Shown here: positions 42,164 to 50,419 of the stretch, one piece after another | Position numbering within the stretch: position 1 is the stretch's first letter | Layout: the number at the start of each line of letters is the position of its first letter | NCBI RefSeq assembly: GCF_040372805.1 | Contig: NZ_BAABWJ010000007.1 | Span: forward strand, 124,001 to 188,000 | Direction of reading: 5' to 3' | DNA: 64,000 bases | DNA from: Pseudoteredinibacter isoporae_A | GTDB taxonomy: Bacteria > Pseudomonadota > Gammaproteobacteria > Pseudomonadales > Cellvibrionaceae | Program-made: the position numbers and the translations under genes | The notes under the pieces: generated by a model | Told to the model about the DNA's origin: nothing | Databases searched by the model: none | What the model saw: only the letters and a program-made list of their open reading frames with translations

Positions 42164-43709
42164 TCACAGCCACAGCTTCGACGCACTGTTTGCCCATTAC
42201 GGCGAAAATTACCGCTGGTTCGCGGTTGTGACGATTGGCATTGGTGCTATTACGACCGCCATGAGCAGCACCAGCGTCAATGTAGCCATCCCTCCTATAA
42301 TGGGTGCCTTCGGCATCACCCAAAGCACGGCACAATGGATCTCCTCTGGGTATCTCGCCGCGTCGACCATCACAATGTTAATCACCGCCTGGCTGATTGA
42401 GTCCTGGGGTATTCGCCGAACCGTGTTAGGGGCTTTAGCGCTCTTCTCAGCCAGTTCAGTGCTTGGTGCCATAAGCAGCAACATCGAATTGCTGATTACT
42501 TCTCGCATCATTCAAGGCGCAGCCAGCGGTATTTTCATGCCCTTGGCCACCTACGTTATGAGCCGAGTGTTCCCACCGGAAAAACAGGGCACCGCCATGG
42601 GCTTATTCGGCATCATCGTCGTTATGGCCCCGGCCCTGGGACCGTATCTGGGGGGCTTGCTTGTTGATGCGTTCAATTGGCGCATGGCCTTTTTACTGCC
42701 CCTACCGATGGCCGTAGCTGGGGCCCTCCTCACCCTACAATTTATGCCTGAGCGGGAACACAGTGGACCGAGAGCCCAACTCGACCTATTTGCATTGGCC
42801 ACCTTAAGTGCGGGCATTTTTATTTTGTTGCTGGCCCTAAGCAAAGGGCAAAGTAAGGGCTGGACATCAGATTACTCACTGATCTGCTACGCGCTTTTTG
42901 CCATCTTCAGCTATGCATTTATTCGCCGTCAAAAACAGGCCAGCAAGCCTCTACTTGACCTCAGCCTCTTCAGCTACCGGGGTTTCGTGCCAGCCGCCAT
43001 TGTCGCCGCCGTGTTCGGGGCCGGTTTATACAGCAGCTTCTATCTCGCTCCCCTGTTCCTGCAAAACATTCAAGGACTGAGCGCTACCGAGGCAGGCTTG
43101 GTATTGTTGCCCGGCGGAATAATGTTGGGAATCTCATTACCCATCGCCGGGCGCCTGGCCGATAAAATATCCCCCCGTTTTTTGATCGCGGCCGGTATCT
43201 TTTTGTTCGCTTATTCCTGCTGGTTGACGGCCGCTGCAGACTTCCGTACCCCATTTATTATTTTCACCTGGTGGGTGATTGTCGGGCGTATTGGTATGGG
43301 GTTTATTATGCCTCCACTTACGGTGGCGTCTTTCAAACATCTGCCGATAGAGAAACTGAGCCAGGGTTCCGGCGCCAGCAATTTCATTCGTCAGTTTGGG
43401 GGCGCGCTAGGCGTGAATCTGTGTGCGATTTATCTGGAACGCCGTAGCAGTTTTCATATGGCGCATATCCTGACGGAGCAAAATGAAGGCAATCAACAAT
43501 CGGTGTTCGCGGTTCAACAGATCATGCCCTACCTGCAACAATTGGGTATCGACTACCTTCAGCAAATTGAACTTGCCACTGGAATGATGGGCAAAGAGTT
43601 TTATCGCCAAGCGGCCACTCTGGCCTTTCAGGACACCTTCGCGCTCAGCGCCCTACTCTTTACCCTGCTTATTGTGCCGGTGTTCTTTTTAGCCCAGAAA
43701 CCTCGCTAA
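42153..43709 (+). CDS. DHA2 family MFS efflux pump (EmrB-like)
   Basis: The ~518-residue transporter has 14 predicted helices and the DHA2 pattern: MSSTSVNVAIPPIMGAFGIT (motif D1), QWISSGYLAASTITMLITAWL, and SRIIQGAASGIFMPLATYVMSRVFPPEKQG followed by GIIVVMAPALGPYLGGLLVD (antiporter motif C). It should extrude hydrophobic drugs or aromatic acids using the proton gradient, working with the EmrA-like protein. The start is taken as a GTG at 42153 that overlaps emrA by 11 bp; a TTG at 42144 is an alternative. Natural substrates are not readable from sequence; the upstream MarR argues for inducible detoxification. Confidence 0.88.
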   Translation: MTSNHSHSFDALFAHYGENYRWFAVVTIGIGAITTAMSSTSVNVAIPPIMGAFGITQSTAQWISSGYLAASTITMLITAWLIESWGIRRTVLGALALFSASSVLGAISSNIELLITSRIIQGAASGIFMPLATYVMSRVFPPEKQGTAMGLFGIIVVMAPALGPYLGGLLVDAFNWRMAFLLPLPMAVAGALLTLQFMPEREHSGPRAQLDLFALATLSAGIFILLLALSKGQSKGWTSDYSLICYALFAIFSYAFIRRQKQASKPLLDLSLFSYRGFVPAAIVAAVFGAGLYSSFYLAPLFLQNIQGLSATEAGLVLLPGGIMLGISLPIAGRLADKISPRFLIAAGIFLFAYSCWLTAAADFRTPFIIFTWWVIVGRIGMGFIMPPLTVASFKHLPIEKLSQGSGASNFIRQFGGALGVNLCAIYLERRSSFHMAHILTEQNEGNQQSVFAVQQIMPYLQQLGIDYLQQIELATGMMGKEFYRQAATLAFQDTFALSALLFTLLIVPVFFLAQKPR

Positions 43710-43718
43710 CGGTATCGG

Positions 43719-44855
43719 CTAAAATTCAATACCATCCAAGTTGTGAGGGCCCATGCTGCTGAGTTGCCGCTCACCGCACAACGCCATGGTGGTATCCATT
43801 TCTGCGCGTAGAATGTCCAGGGTCTTAGTTACGCCCTCTTTCCCCATAGCTCCTAGACCATACAAAAAAGGACGCCCAATGTAGGTGCCCTTCGCACCCA
43901 GACACATCGCCTTGAGGGCATCCTGGCCGCTGCGTATTCCGCCATCGAATTGAACTTCAATATCGTCGCCGACCGCCTCAACAATTTCCGGTAACACTCG
44001 AATAGAGGAACGTGCGCCATCCAACTGACGACCTCCGTGATTGGATACCACCAGAGCATCGCCGCCAACATCGACGCAACGCTTGGCATCATCGGTGTCG
44101 AGCACGCCTTTTAGAATCAGTGGCCCACCCCAACGCTCTTTAATCCAGGCAATATCATCCCAGGACAAATCCGGATCAAATTGGCCGGCAACCCACTCTG
44201 ATAACGAATTATTGTCTGCCACACCGTTGACATGTCCTTGAATATTGCCAAAGCCTTTATGTTGACTTTTGGCCATGCCCAGACACCAGCGCGGCCTGGA
44301 GATCAGCTGAAGAATTTGTTTGGGTCCGAAACTGCCCAAACCATTGCGGATGTCATTGTGGCGCTGACCCAAAATTTGCAAATCCAAAGTTAACATCAGC
44401 GCCGAGCAACCGACAGCCTTTGCTCGATCGATCAGCTCCCCAACGAAGCCACGATCCCTCATGACGTACAGCTGAAACCAAAAAGGCGTGCGAGTTGCTG
44501 CCGCCACCGCCTCAAGAGAACAAATGCTCATTGTCGATAGCGTAAAGGGCACACCGAAATCTTCTGCCGCCTGGGCCGCGAGGATTTCCCCATCAGCATG
44601 CTGCATACCACAGAGTCCCGTGGGGGCTAAGGCAATGGGCATACTGACATCCTGGCCTACCATACTCCCAGCAAGACTCCGATCGCTCATGTTCACCGCC
44701 ACTCGTTGGCGCAGATACACTTTATTGAAATCGGCTTCATTGGCTCGATAGGTCGACTCAGTCCAAGAACCTGAATCGGCGTACTCAAAAAACATTTTGG
44801 GTACTCGGCGGCGAGCCAATTCCTTAAGATCATTGATTTCAACAACAGTGGTCAT
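43719..44855 (-). CDS. FMN-dependent alpha-hydroxy-acid dehydrogenase (LldD-like)
   Basis: The 378-residue TIM-barrel flavoenzyme has SMPIALAPTGLCGM, FTLSTMSICSLE, WFQLYVMRDR, the FMN/substrate loop ILGQRHNDIRNG, and the catalytic VVSNHGGRQLDG with His273 and Arg276. EVQFDGGIRSGQDALKAMCLGA and YIGRPFLYGL follow. Length and motifs match L-lactate dehydrogenase and related mandelate or glycolate oxidases of the respiratory chain. The start is the ATG at 44855; sixteen more in-frame codons upstream lack conservation. Lactate is the most common substrate, but no lldP or lldR is nearby, so another 2-hydroxy acid is possible. Confidence 0.85.
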   Translation of the reverse strand: MTTVVEINDLKELARRRVPKMFFEYADSGSWTESTYRANEADFNKVYLRQRVAVNMSDRSLAGSMVGQDVSMPIALAPTGLCGMQHADGEILAAQAAEDFGVPFTLSTMSICSLEAVAAATRTPFWFQLYVMRDRGFVGELIDRAKAVGCSALMLTLDLQILGQRHNDIRNGLGSFGPKQILQLISRPRWCLGMAKSQHKGFGNIQGHVNGVADNNSLSEWVAGQFDPDLSWDDIAWIKERWGGPLILKGVLDTDDAKRCVDVGGDALVVSNHGGRQLDGARSSIRVLPEIVEAVGDDIEVQFDGGIRSGQDALKAMCLGAKGTYIGRPFLYGLGAMGKEGVTKTLDILRAEMDTTMALCGERQLSSMGPHNLDGIEF

Positions 44856-45084
44856 AACGAGCCTCAAACGTATTTTATGAATATTATTGGCACTATAGAT
44901 CATAGCCTAGCGGCCCAATGACGAAAATACTGTCACATAGATGACAGCATTCGCCTGTTCTCGGCAGTTTTAACCGATACTTTGACTTCCCTGCCGGTGC
45001 GCCCGGCAAATTTGAGTTGAGAACTATGGTGAATCCTCATTTTGTCGCTACAATGTGGCGCAAACAATAAATCGAGACTCACTT

Positions 45085-46317
45085 ATGTTGCGAACACAAA
45101 AAGGCTTTAGTGTCGGCAAATTTCTGTTCAGTATTCTTACTATTCTGGCGTTGGTCGCATTGTTCTTCCGTACTGAGATTCAACGTATACATCATGGCCT
45201 GACTCTGTTTGACGAAGCCAACATTGTGGAGAACATGCGCAACTCCAATGAGCATTATTTGTCTCGCGATGTCAGCGCTGGAAACCATGTTTGGCCTTTG
45301 GAAAAAGGCGACACCTTGATCCTGCCTGAAAATTTCGACTACCACGGCGAACGCCTCAATAGCGAAGAGTATCTCCACTACACTCACACAGGCAGTTTAT
45401 TGGTACTGCAGCACGGCAAGATTCGTTTGGAAACCTACTACCGCGATGAAACCGAGACCGATCGCCACATTTCCTTCTCTGTCGCCAAGTCCTTTATTTC
45501 AGCCTTGTTCGGTATGGCCGTTTCTGAAGGTAAAATCGATATTGAAAAAAAGGCCGACGACTATGTTCCTTCACTGAAAGGCAGCGGCTATGAAGGGGTA
45601 CGCATTAAAGATGTTTTGCAGATGTCTTCCGGCGTGAAGTTCAATGAAGATTACGCCGACCTGAATTCTGACATCAATCGGTTTGGTCGCATTCTGGCTT
45701 TAGGTGGAAGCTTCGACGATTTTGCTGCCAGCCTGGAAAACGAAGTAAGCCCCGGCACGCGTCGTTTATACGTAAGTATCGATACTCAGGTCCTGGGCAT
45801 GATTTTACGTGAAGCTACCGGCCAAAGCATCAGCGATTACATGCAAGAGAAGCTGTGGCAACCTATGGGAGCTGAATCCGATGCCTACTGGGTTACCGAC
45901 AGTTACGATATGGAGATGGTACTGGGTGGACTGAACGCGGTCTTGAGAGACTACGGACGCTTCGGTCAACTCGCCCTGCAAAACGGTCAGCGTGGCGGCA
46001 CACAAATTATTCCGGCCCAATGGATGCAAGACTCACTCAAGACCGACGCCCCTCACCTGAAGGCCAAAGAAGACGAGCGTTCAATGGACAACTGGGGCTA
46101 CGGCTATCAGTGGTGGTTACCGCCAGCAACTCCCGAACACCCCGGTGTCTTTATGGCCGTAGGCATTTACGACCAATACATATACATCGATCCAGCGCGT
46201 GAGCTGGTCATCGTCAAACTGTCGGGCAATCCGCATTACACCGATGACGAATACGATTCTGTTCCCAAAACCCTGGCACTCTTCCGAGCGATTGCTAAAG
46301 CCAGCGACGCGGGATGA
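45085..46317 (+). CDS. Serine hydrolase, class C beta-lactamase-like
   Basis: The 410-residue protein has an N-terminal membrane anchor (FLFSILTILALVALFF). It has the serine beta-lactamase/DD-peptidase fold, with SVAK at Ser132-Lys135 (the S-x-x-K nucleophile motif) and Tyr229 in RRLYVSIDTQVLG, corresponding to the Y-x-N/S motif. It ends with a beta-strand region PGVFMAVGIYDQYIYIDPAREL. These hydrolases include 6-aminohexanoate dimer hydrolase, EstB esterases and penicillin-binding relatives; nothing here marks it as an antibiotic-resistance enzyme. It is likely held at the periplasmic face of the inner membrane. The start is the ATG at 45085. It is convergent with rhlB across a strong terminator. 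Confidence 0.8.
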   Translation: MLRTQKGFSVGKFLFSILTILALVALFFRTEIQRIHHGLTLFDEANIVENMRNSNEHYLSRDVSAGNHVWPLEKGDTLILPENFDYHGERLNSEEYLHYTHTGSLLVLQHGKIRLETYYRDETETDRHISFSVAKSFISALFGMAVSEGKIDIEKKADDYVPSLKGSGYEGVRIKDVLQMSSGVKFNEDYADLNSDINRFGRILALGGSFDDFAASLENEVSPGTRRLYVSIDTQVLGMILREATGQSISDYMQEKLWQPMGAESDAYWVTDSYDMEMVLGGLNAVLRDYGRFGQLALQNGQRGGTQIIPAQWMQDSLKTDAPHLKAKEDERSMDNWGYGYQWWLPPATPEHPGVFMAVGIYDQYIYIDPARELVIVKLSGNPHYTDDEYDSVPKTLALFRAIAKASDAG

Positions 46318-46348
46318 AAAGCTCAATAAATACGGAAAAAGCACAAAC

Positions 46349-46378
46349 AAAAAAGCCAGCATGAATGCTGGCTTTTTT
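46349..46378. terminator. Bidirectional intrinsic terminator
   Basis: A perfect 14-bp inverted repeat (core AAGCCAGCAT/ATGCTGGCTT with flanking A6/T6) has a 2-nt spacer. It separates the convergent serine hydrolase and rhlB genes. Confidence 0.93.
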
Positions 46379-46394
46379 GTTTCATCAAGCGTGA

Positions 46395-47843
46395 TTAACG
46401 GCGGCGCCCATTGGAACGAGGGCGCTGCTGCCCTTGATTGGACTGACGTTTTCTGGCGGGCAACGGAGGATGCGCCTCCAGTAAATTTTCCGGCGGGACT
46501 TCACACTTCAACTTGTCACCCAGTAGCGTCTCGATGGGTTCAAGACGCAACGCATCATCTTCACAGGCCAAACTGATCGAGGTTCCAGAACGACCCGCGC
46601 GACCGGTGCGGCCGATTCGATGAACATAATCTTCCGGCTCTTCCGGCAGGGTATAGTTCACCACATGACTGATGCCATCAATATGGATACCACGGCCAGC
46701 AACATCGGTGGCGACCAACACATTCAGCTGACCACTCTTGAAACCTTCCAGGGTTTTTACACGTTTATTCTGGGGTACATCGCCTGACAAAATGCCGACT
46801 TTGAAACCATGTACTTCCAACTTTTCATGCAGACGTCGGCATTGATCCCGTCGATTCGCGAACACAATCAAACTTTCAACATCGTCCTGTTTCAGTACGT
46901 TGTACAGCAGGGTGTACTTCTCTTCCGTTGCCAACATATACACTTTTTGGGTCACGGTATCCGTCGCAACAGACTCGGGTTCGATCTCAATCATGACCGG
47001 ATCGATCGTCCACTGTTCCGCAAGATTCAGGACATCCTGGGTAAAGGTTGCGGAGAACAACAGAGTTTGACGGTGAGTTTTCTTGGGCGTTTGACGAATA
47101 ATACGGCGCACCTGAGGAATAAAGCCCATATCCAGCATGCGATCCGCTTCATCAATCACCATGATTTCGAGCTGATCCAAGTGAACATCACGATTGCCAC
47201 AGAAATCCAGCAGTCGACCTGGGGTCGCCACCAGAATATCAACATAAGAATCTTCCAGCTTGCGCTGCTGCTTTCCATAATCCATACCGCCAACCAGCGT
47301 ATGGACTTGCAAATCGGTATGCTTAACCAAGGCCTTAGCATCGTCAGCAATCTGGATCACCAACTCCCGAGTGGGTGCAATCACCAGAGCTCGTGCTTCA
47401 CCGGCATAACGCTCACCCTCAAGCGGGTTACGCAGGATGTCATCGATAATGGTCAAAAGAAATGCTGCTGTTTTTCCGGTACCGGTCTGGGCCTTACCAA
47501 CAACATCGTGGCCATCCAGGCTGTGTGGCAAAGATTGAGCCTGGATTGGAGAGCAATACTGGAAACCCAGATCAGCAATGCCGTGCATCAAGTCATTGTG
47601 CAGGTTTAAGTCATGAAAACGGGTTTTGCCTTCTGCAGGCTCCACCTGAAACTGGCTGATATCCCAAGGGGCTGCGGGCTTCTTAGGTTTGGGCTTACGA
47701 CGACGGTTGCGTGGTTTTTTAGCCTCGCCTCCCTTGTCAGCTGGGGCTTTAGCCGCCTTATTTGGGGCTTGTTCCTGCTTAGGAGCCTTGGTTTTTTCTG
47801 CCTCAGGGGCAGCGGATTTACGCTTAAACAACCTGCCGATCAA
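46395..47843 (-). CDS. rhlB: DEAD-box ATP-dependent RNA helicase RhlB
   Basis: The 482-residue helicase has an N-terminal Lys/Pro/Ala-rich tail (about 60 residues). Helicase motifs follow: Q motif (FQYCSPIQAQSLP), I (AQTGTGKTAAF), Ia (PTRELV), Ib (TPGRLLD), II (DEAD), III (SAT) and VI (HRIGRTGRAGR). A C-terminal Gln/Arg-rich basic tail ends RSNGRRR. This matches RhlB, which unwinds structured mRNA for the degradosome or polynucleotide phosphorylase. Both tails are low-complexity and RNA-binding in style. The gene is a single unit at the end of the minus strand, separated from doxX by 161 bp with a hairpin. Confidence 0.9.
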   Translation of the reverse strand: MIGRLFKRKSAAPEAEKTKAPKQEQAPNKAAKAPADKGGEAKKPRNRRRKPKPKKPAAPWDISQFQVEPAEGKTRFHDLNLHNDLMHGIADLGFQYCSPIQAQSLPHSLDGHDVVGKAQTGTGKTAAFLLTIIDDILRNPLEGERYAGEARALVIAPTRELVIQIADDAKALVKHTDLQVHTLVGGMDYGKQQRKLEDSYVDILVATPGRLLDFCGNRDVHLDQLEIMVIDEADRMLDMGFIPQVRRIIRQTPKKTHRQTLLFSATFTQDVLNLAEQWTIDPVMIEIEPESVATDTVTQKVYMLATEEKYTLLYNVLKQDDVESLIVFANRRDQCRRLHEKLEVHGFKVGILSGDVPQNKRVKTLEGFKSGQLNVLVATDVAGRGIHIDGISHVVNYTLPEEPEDYVHRIGRTGRAGRSGTSISLACEDDALRLEPIETLLGDKLKCEVPPENLLEAHPPLPARKRQSNQGQQRPRSNGRRR

Positions 47844-47974
47844 AATACAGCCCTATTGTGGATAAAATAATCGGCGGAGTATAACACGACTGTCATTGAA
47901 TTGTTCCCTTTAGAATCCGCTCCCCAATTCGGGCAGGACAGCGACGGGAAAACAACATTGCCGGAGTGGAAACC

Positions 47975-47995
47975 CGGGGGCCTGAACAGCCCCCG
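47975..47995 (-). terminator. Hairpin after the bufferin-type operon
   Basis: A GC-rich 7-bp stem (CGGGGGC and GCCCCCG) with a 7-nt loop lies 10 bp past the doxX stop on the minus strand. Only three U residues follow, so termination may be incomplete. Confidence 0.5.
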
Positions 47996-48004
47996 ATGAA
48001 GGTA

Positions 48005-48664
48005 TTAAGCGTTGGCTGCTGGGAAAGCCTTGCCCATATAGTAGTCGGCGCTCACATAGCGACCACCACCGGTGAAGAACAGACTCAGCAGCATAATGAA
48101 GTAGGTCGCCGCAAACTCGATACCGTTGTTCAGTATCACGAAACCGCCCTTCCCTGTGAGCCAGCCATAGTTGCCATGCTCCTGGAGAATTCCCTTTGCG
48201 GCCCCCAGACGAGTGGCAACTTCAGCACTGTTTTCCAGGCTTTCTTTCGCGCCAGGGAATCCTACCATGTCCAATACGTAGGCAATGCTGGTTTCCTGAC
48301 TGCTGGACGCAATAGCAAACCAACCATTGTCCCAATGGGCGGTAACCGCCGCGACAATCATGGTGAACATCAAAGGAATTGCCACTAACCGAGTGGCCAA
48401 GCCAAACAGTAAGGCAAAGCCGCCCAGAAATTCAGTGTATGCCGCCAGATAGGCCATCAGCTCAGGCGCCGGCAGTCCCAACCCCCAATCCGGGTTGGCA
48501 AACCAAGAAATAATATCTTCGATGTGATTAATCTTGTGCAAACCGGCCGTGATAAAAATTGGCGCCAAATAAAGACGCAATAGCAGCGCCGGCAAACCGT
48601 CAGCATGTTGAAAAGCATTCACCGTGCGGTAATACAGCGCACTCAAACTCGAAATGGCAGACAT
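48005..48664 (-). CDS. DoxX family membrane protein
   Basis: The 219-residue protein has four to five membrane helices and the DoxX pattern: LLRLYLAPIFITAGLHKI near the N-terminus, PELMAYLAAYTEFLGGFALLFGLATRLVAIPLMFTMIVAAV, and a late hydrophobic hairpin (GFVILNNGIEFAATYFIMLLSLFF). DoxX proteins are the fourth member (HvfD) of many MNIO RiPP operons and may help export or redox steps; proof is limited. It is 49 bp downstream of the DUF2063 gene on the same strand and ends the putative bufABC-doxX operon. A periplasmic loop with a CPGAKES-like sequence is absent, so no extra metal motif is evident. Confidence 0.8.
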   Translation of the reverse strand: MSAISSLSALYYRTVNAFQHADGLPALLLRLYLAPIFITAGLHKINHIEDIISWFANPDWGLGLPAPELMAYLAAYTEFLGGFALLFGLATRLVAIPLMFTMIVAAVTAHWDNGWFAIASSSQETSIAYVLDMVGFPGAKESLENSAEVATRLGAAKGILQEHGNYGWLTGKGGFVILNNGIEFAATYFIMLLSLFFTGGGRYVSADYYMGKAFPAANA

Positions 48665-48713
48665 GGTTTATTCTCCTAATAACGTCGGTCCAGCAAACTG
48701 GGGCCTCGGGATG

Positions 48714-49493
48714 TTAAATCTTCCGTTCAGTGGCTGCACACAGCATTCCACTCACAATATAGCTCTGCAAATTGCCTTGCAGAAAACCGGGTATGTCTTC
48801 TTCGGGCATAAAATCCAGTAGATGCTCGCAAGCATGGCTGAGATTTTCGCCGCTCGCCAATGCCTGCAACAAACTGAGTTCGCTGCCCTGCAATGAACGA
48901 AACTGGGTAAGGCGTTCAGGATTACGCCATATCGCCCAAATACTTTTTTGTTCCACAGGTGCGGGCGGCACCTGTTCCTGTTTGATACTCTGCCAGATTG
49001 GCACCGTATTGTAGTCACTGGCAAAAATATGCAATGAGGGGTGCCAACTCATTTCGCAAGCGGGCCACGCCTCCGGCGCTAAACACTGTAAAAAATCGGC
49101 GGGCAGCGTGTCATTTTCTTCAGCGTCGAAACTGAACATCAAAGCTCGCTCAAACGCCGCCAACTCAGCCAATTGAGGATAATCCGCATAATGCTCCGCT
49201 AAAAACTCCGGCAGAGTATCAGCAAAATAACGCAGAGATTTATGCCGCGAAGGGTTCACCTCAATAAAGCTCTTACACAGGGCTGCAAAAGCATCGTCGC
49301 CCATATAGCCCGCCAGGATATCGTGATCTACCGCCAGAGTTTCCTGTAGGCGCAAACGATAACCGTTGCTGTAAATCTGTAATCGCTGATCGCCATTAAT
49401 CTGCTCATTGCTGGTGACGTGCCCAGCAATCTCATTGTCGCCGCGAAGCAGGTAGGCCATCATCTGTTCTTGCCGCTGCTGTAAATCAGCCAT
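48714..49493 (-). CDS. BufC/HvfC-like DUF2063 (putative DNA-binding domain) protein
   Basis: The 259-residue protein has the DUF2063 pattern. Near the N-terminus is RLQIYSNGYRLRLQETLAVDHDILAGYMGDDAFAALCKSFIEVNPSRHKSLRYFADTLPEFL, and YADYPQLAELAAFERAL follows. Despite the old label, HvfC/BufC/MbnC-type proteins are partners that deliver the precursor peptide to the DUF692 oxygenase. The start is the ATG at 49493, which overlaps the DUF692 stop by 8 bp; a longer reading to 49565 lies inside that gene. Gene order precursor-maturase-partner is conserved in RiPP clusters of this type, so a role in the same modification is likely. Confidence 0.85.
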   Translation of the reverse strand: MADLQQRQEQMMAYLLRGDNEIAGHVTSNEQINGDQRLQIYSNGYRLRLQETLAVDHDILAGYMGDDAFAALCKSFIEVNPSRHKSLRYFADTLPEFLAEHYADYPQLAELAAFERALMFSFDAEENDTLPADFLQCLAPEAWPACEMSWHPSLHIFASDYNTVPIWQSIKQEQVPPAPVEQKSIWAIWRNPERLTQFRSLQGSELSLLQALASGENLSHACEHLLDFMPEEDIPGFLQGNLQSYIVSGMLCAATERKI

Positions 49494-50346
49494 GGGCGAC
49501 ACCTGACGATTCACCGGCAGACAAAACCCGGGCGCTGATCGCACGCGCCTGATCCAGTTCTGCAATCAATTCACCCAGAGCCGGAATATCATCATCTCGC
49601 TCAATCATGGTGCTGACCGGGCCAAAACGCTCGATCGCTTTGGCATACAGCTGCCAAACAGAATCCACCACCGGATGGTCATGGGTATCAATAATATAGT
49701 CACCATAATCGCTGTGTCCGGCCAAGTGCATTTGGCGCACACGTTTGGGATTAATACCCTTCAGATAATCTTCGGCATCAAAATGATGATTTCGGGCGCT
49801 GACATAGATATTGTTGATATCCAGTAACATCAAACAATCAGCTTCTTCGACAACCGCCGAATAAAATTCCCATTCCGTCATAGCCGATTCGCTATAACTG
49901 ATATAACTGGAAACATTTTCGATCAGCATTTGCTGACCAAGAAAATCCTGTGCCTGTCGAATATTGCCGACAATATGCTTCAGGGCTTCTTCGGTATAGG
50001 GCATTGGCAACAGATCATGGCTGTTGATGCCACCGAGTTGAGACCAGCACAAATGATCTGAAATCCAGGCTGGTTTTACGTCATTCACAAGTTTTTTCAA
50101 ACGACGTAAATAATTCATATCCAGTGGATCAGTCGATCCCACAGACATGGAAACGCCATGCATTACAATGGGGTACTGTTCTCGAATCTCATGCAGGTAA
50201 TACAACGGTTTCCCGCCACCGACCATAAAATTTTCTGAGATCACTTCAAACCAATCGACATTGGCCTGGCCTTGTAGCACTTCCTCAAAATGATCCGTGC
50301 GCAAACCTAAACCGAAACCAAGATAATGATCGTTTTGTGTATCCAC
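49486..50346 (-). CDS. BufB/HvfB-like multinuclear non-heme iron oxidase (DUF692)
   Basis: The 286-residue TIM-barrel enzyme has the metal-ligand pattern of MbnB-type oxidases: H63 (MHGVSMS), H98 (SDHLCW), E143 (IENVSSY), D176 (LLDINNIYVSARNHHFD, with H187/H188), H207 (QMHLAGHSD), D220 and H222 (IIDTHDHPV), and E249 (MIERDDDIP). The initial GFGLGLRTDHFEE is also typical. Such MNIOs oxidise cysteines of a ribosomal peptide to oxazolone/thioamide or thiooxazole groups that bind copper. The neighbouring cysteine-rich gene supplies an obvious substrate, and the DUF2063 gene its partner. The start ATG is at 50346. The modification chemistry on this peptide is inferred. Confidence 0.88.
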   Translation of the reverse strand: MDTQNDHYLGFGLGLRTDHFEEVLQGQANVDWFEVISENFMVGGGKPLYYLHEIREQYPIVMHGVSMSVGSTDPLDMNYLRRLKKLVNDVKPAWISDHLCWSQLGGINSHDLLPMPYTEEALKHIVGNIRQAQDFLGQQMLIENVSSYISYSESAMTEWEFYSAVVEEADCLMLLDINNIYVSARNHHFDAEDYLKGINPKRVRQMHLAGHSDYGDYIIDTHDHPVVDSVWQLYAKAIERFGPVSTMIERDDDIPALGELIAELDQARAISARVLSAGESSGVAHG

Positions 50347-50362
50347 TTGTCTTCCTACCCTT

Positions 50363-50407
50363 CAGCTTACCCCAAGCTGTCATGCCCCACTCAGGAAGAA
50401 TGGGGCA
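50363..50407 (-). terminator. Two stem-loops between bufA-like and bufB-like genes
   Basis: Hairpin CAGCTT/AAGCTG (50363-50379) and hairpin TGCCCCA/TGGGGCA (50383-50407) fill the 73-bp gap on the minus strand. Neither is followed by a U-run. They may protect or attenuate the message so that precursor exceeds maturase. Confidence 0.55.
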
Positions 50408-50419
50408 CCAAATCGTCGC

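Noticed and set aside
45085..46317. Antibiotic-resistance class C beta-lactamase
   Set aside because: It has S-x-x-K and a Tyr motif but lacks a clear canonical Y-A/S-N and K-T-G set; esterase or amide hydrolase relatives fit better.
46809..47609. A 266-codon open frame antisense to rhlB on the plus strand
   Set aside because: It has low-complexity His/Gln/Ile content typical of antisense shadows and no recognisable family, and it lies wholly inside the well-supported rhlB helicase.
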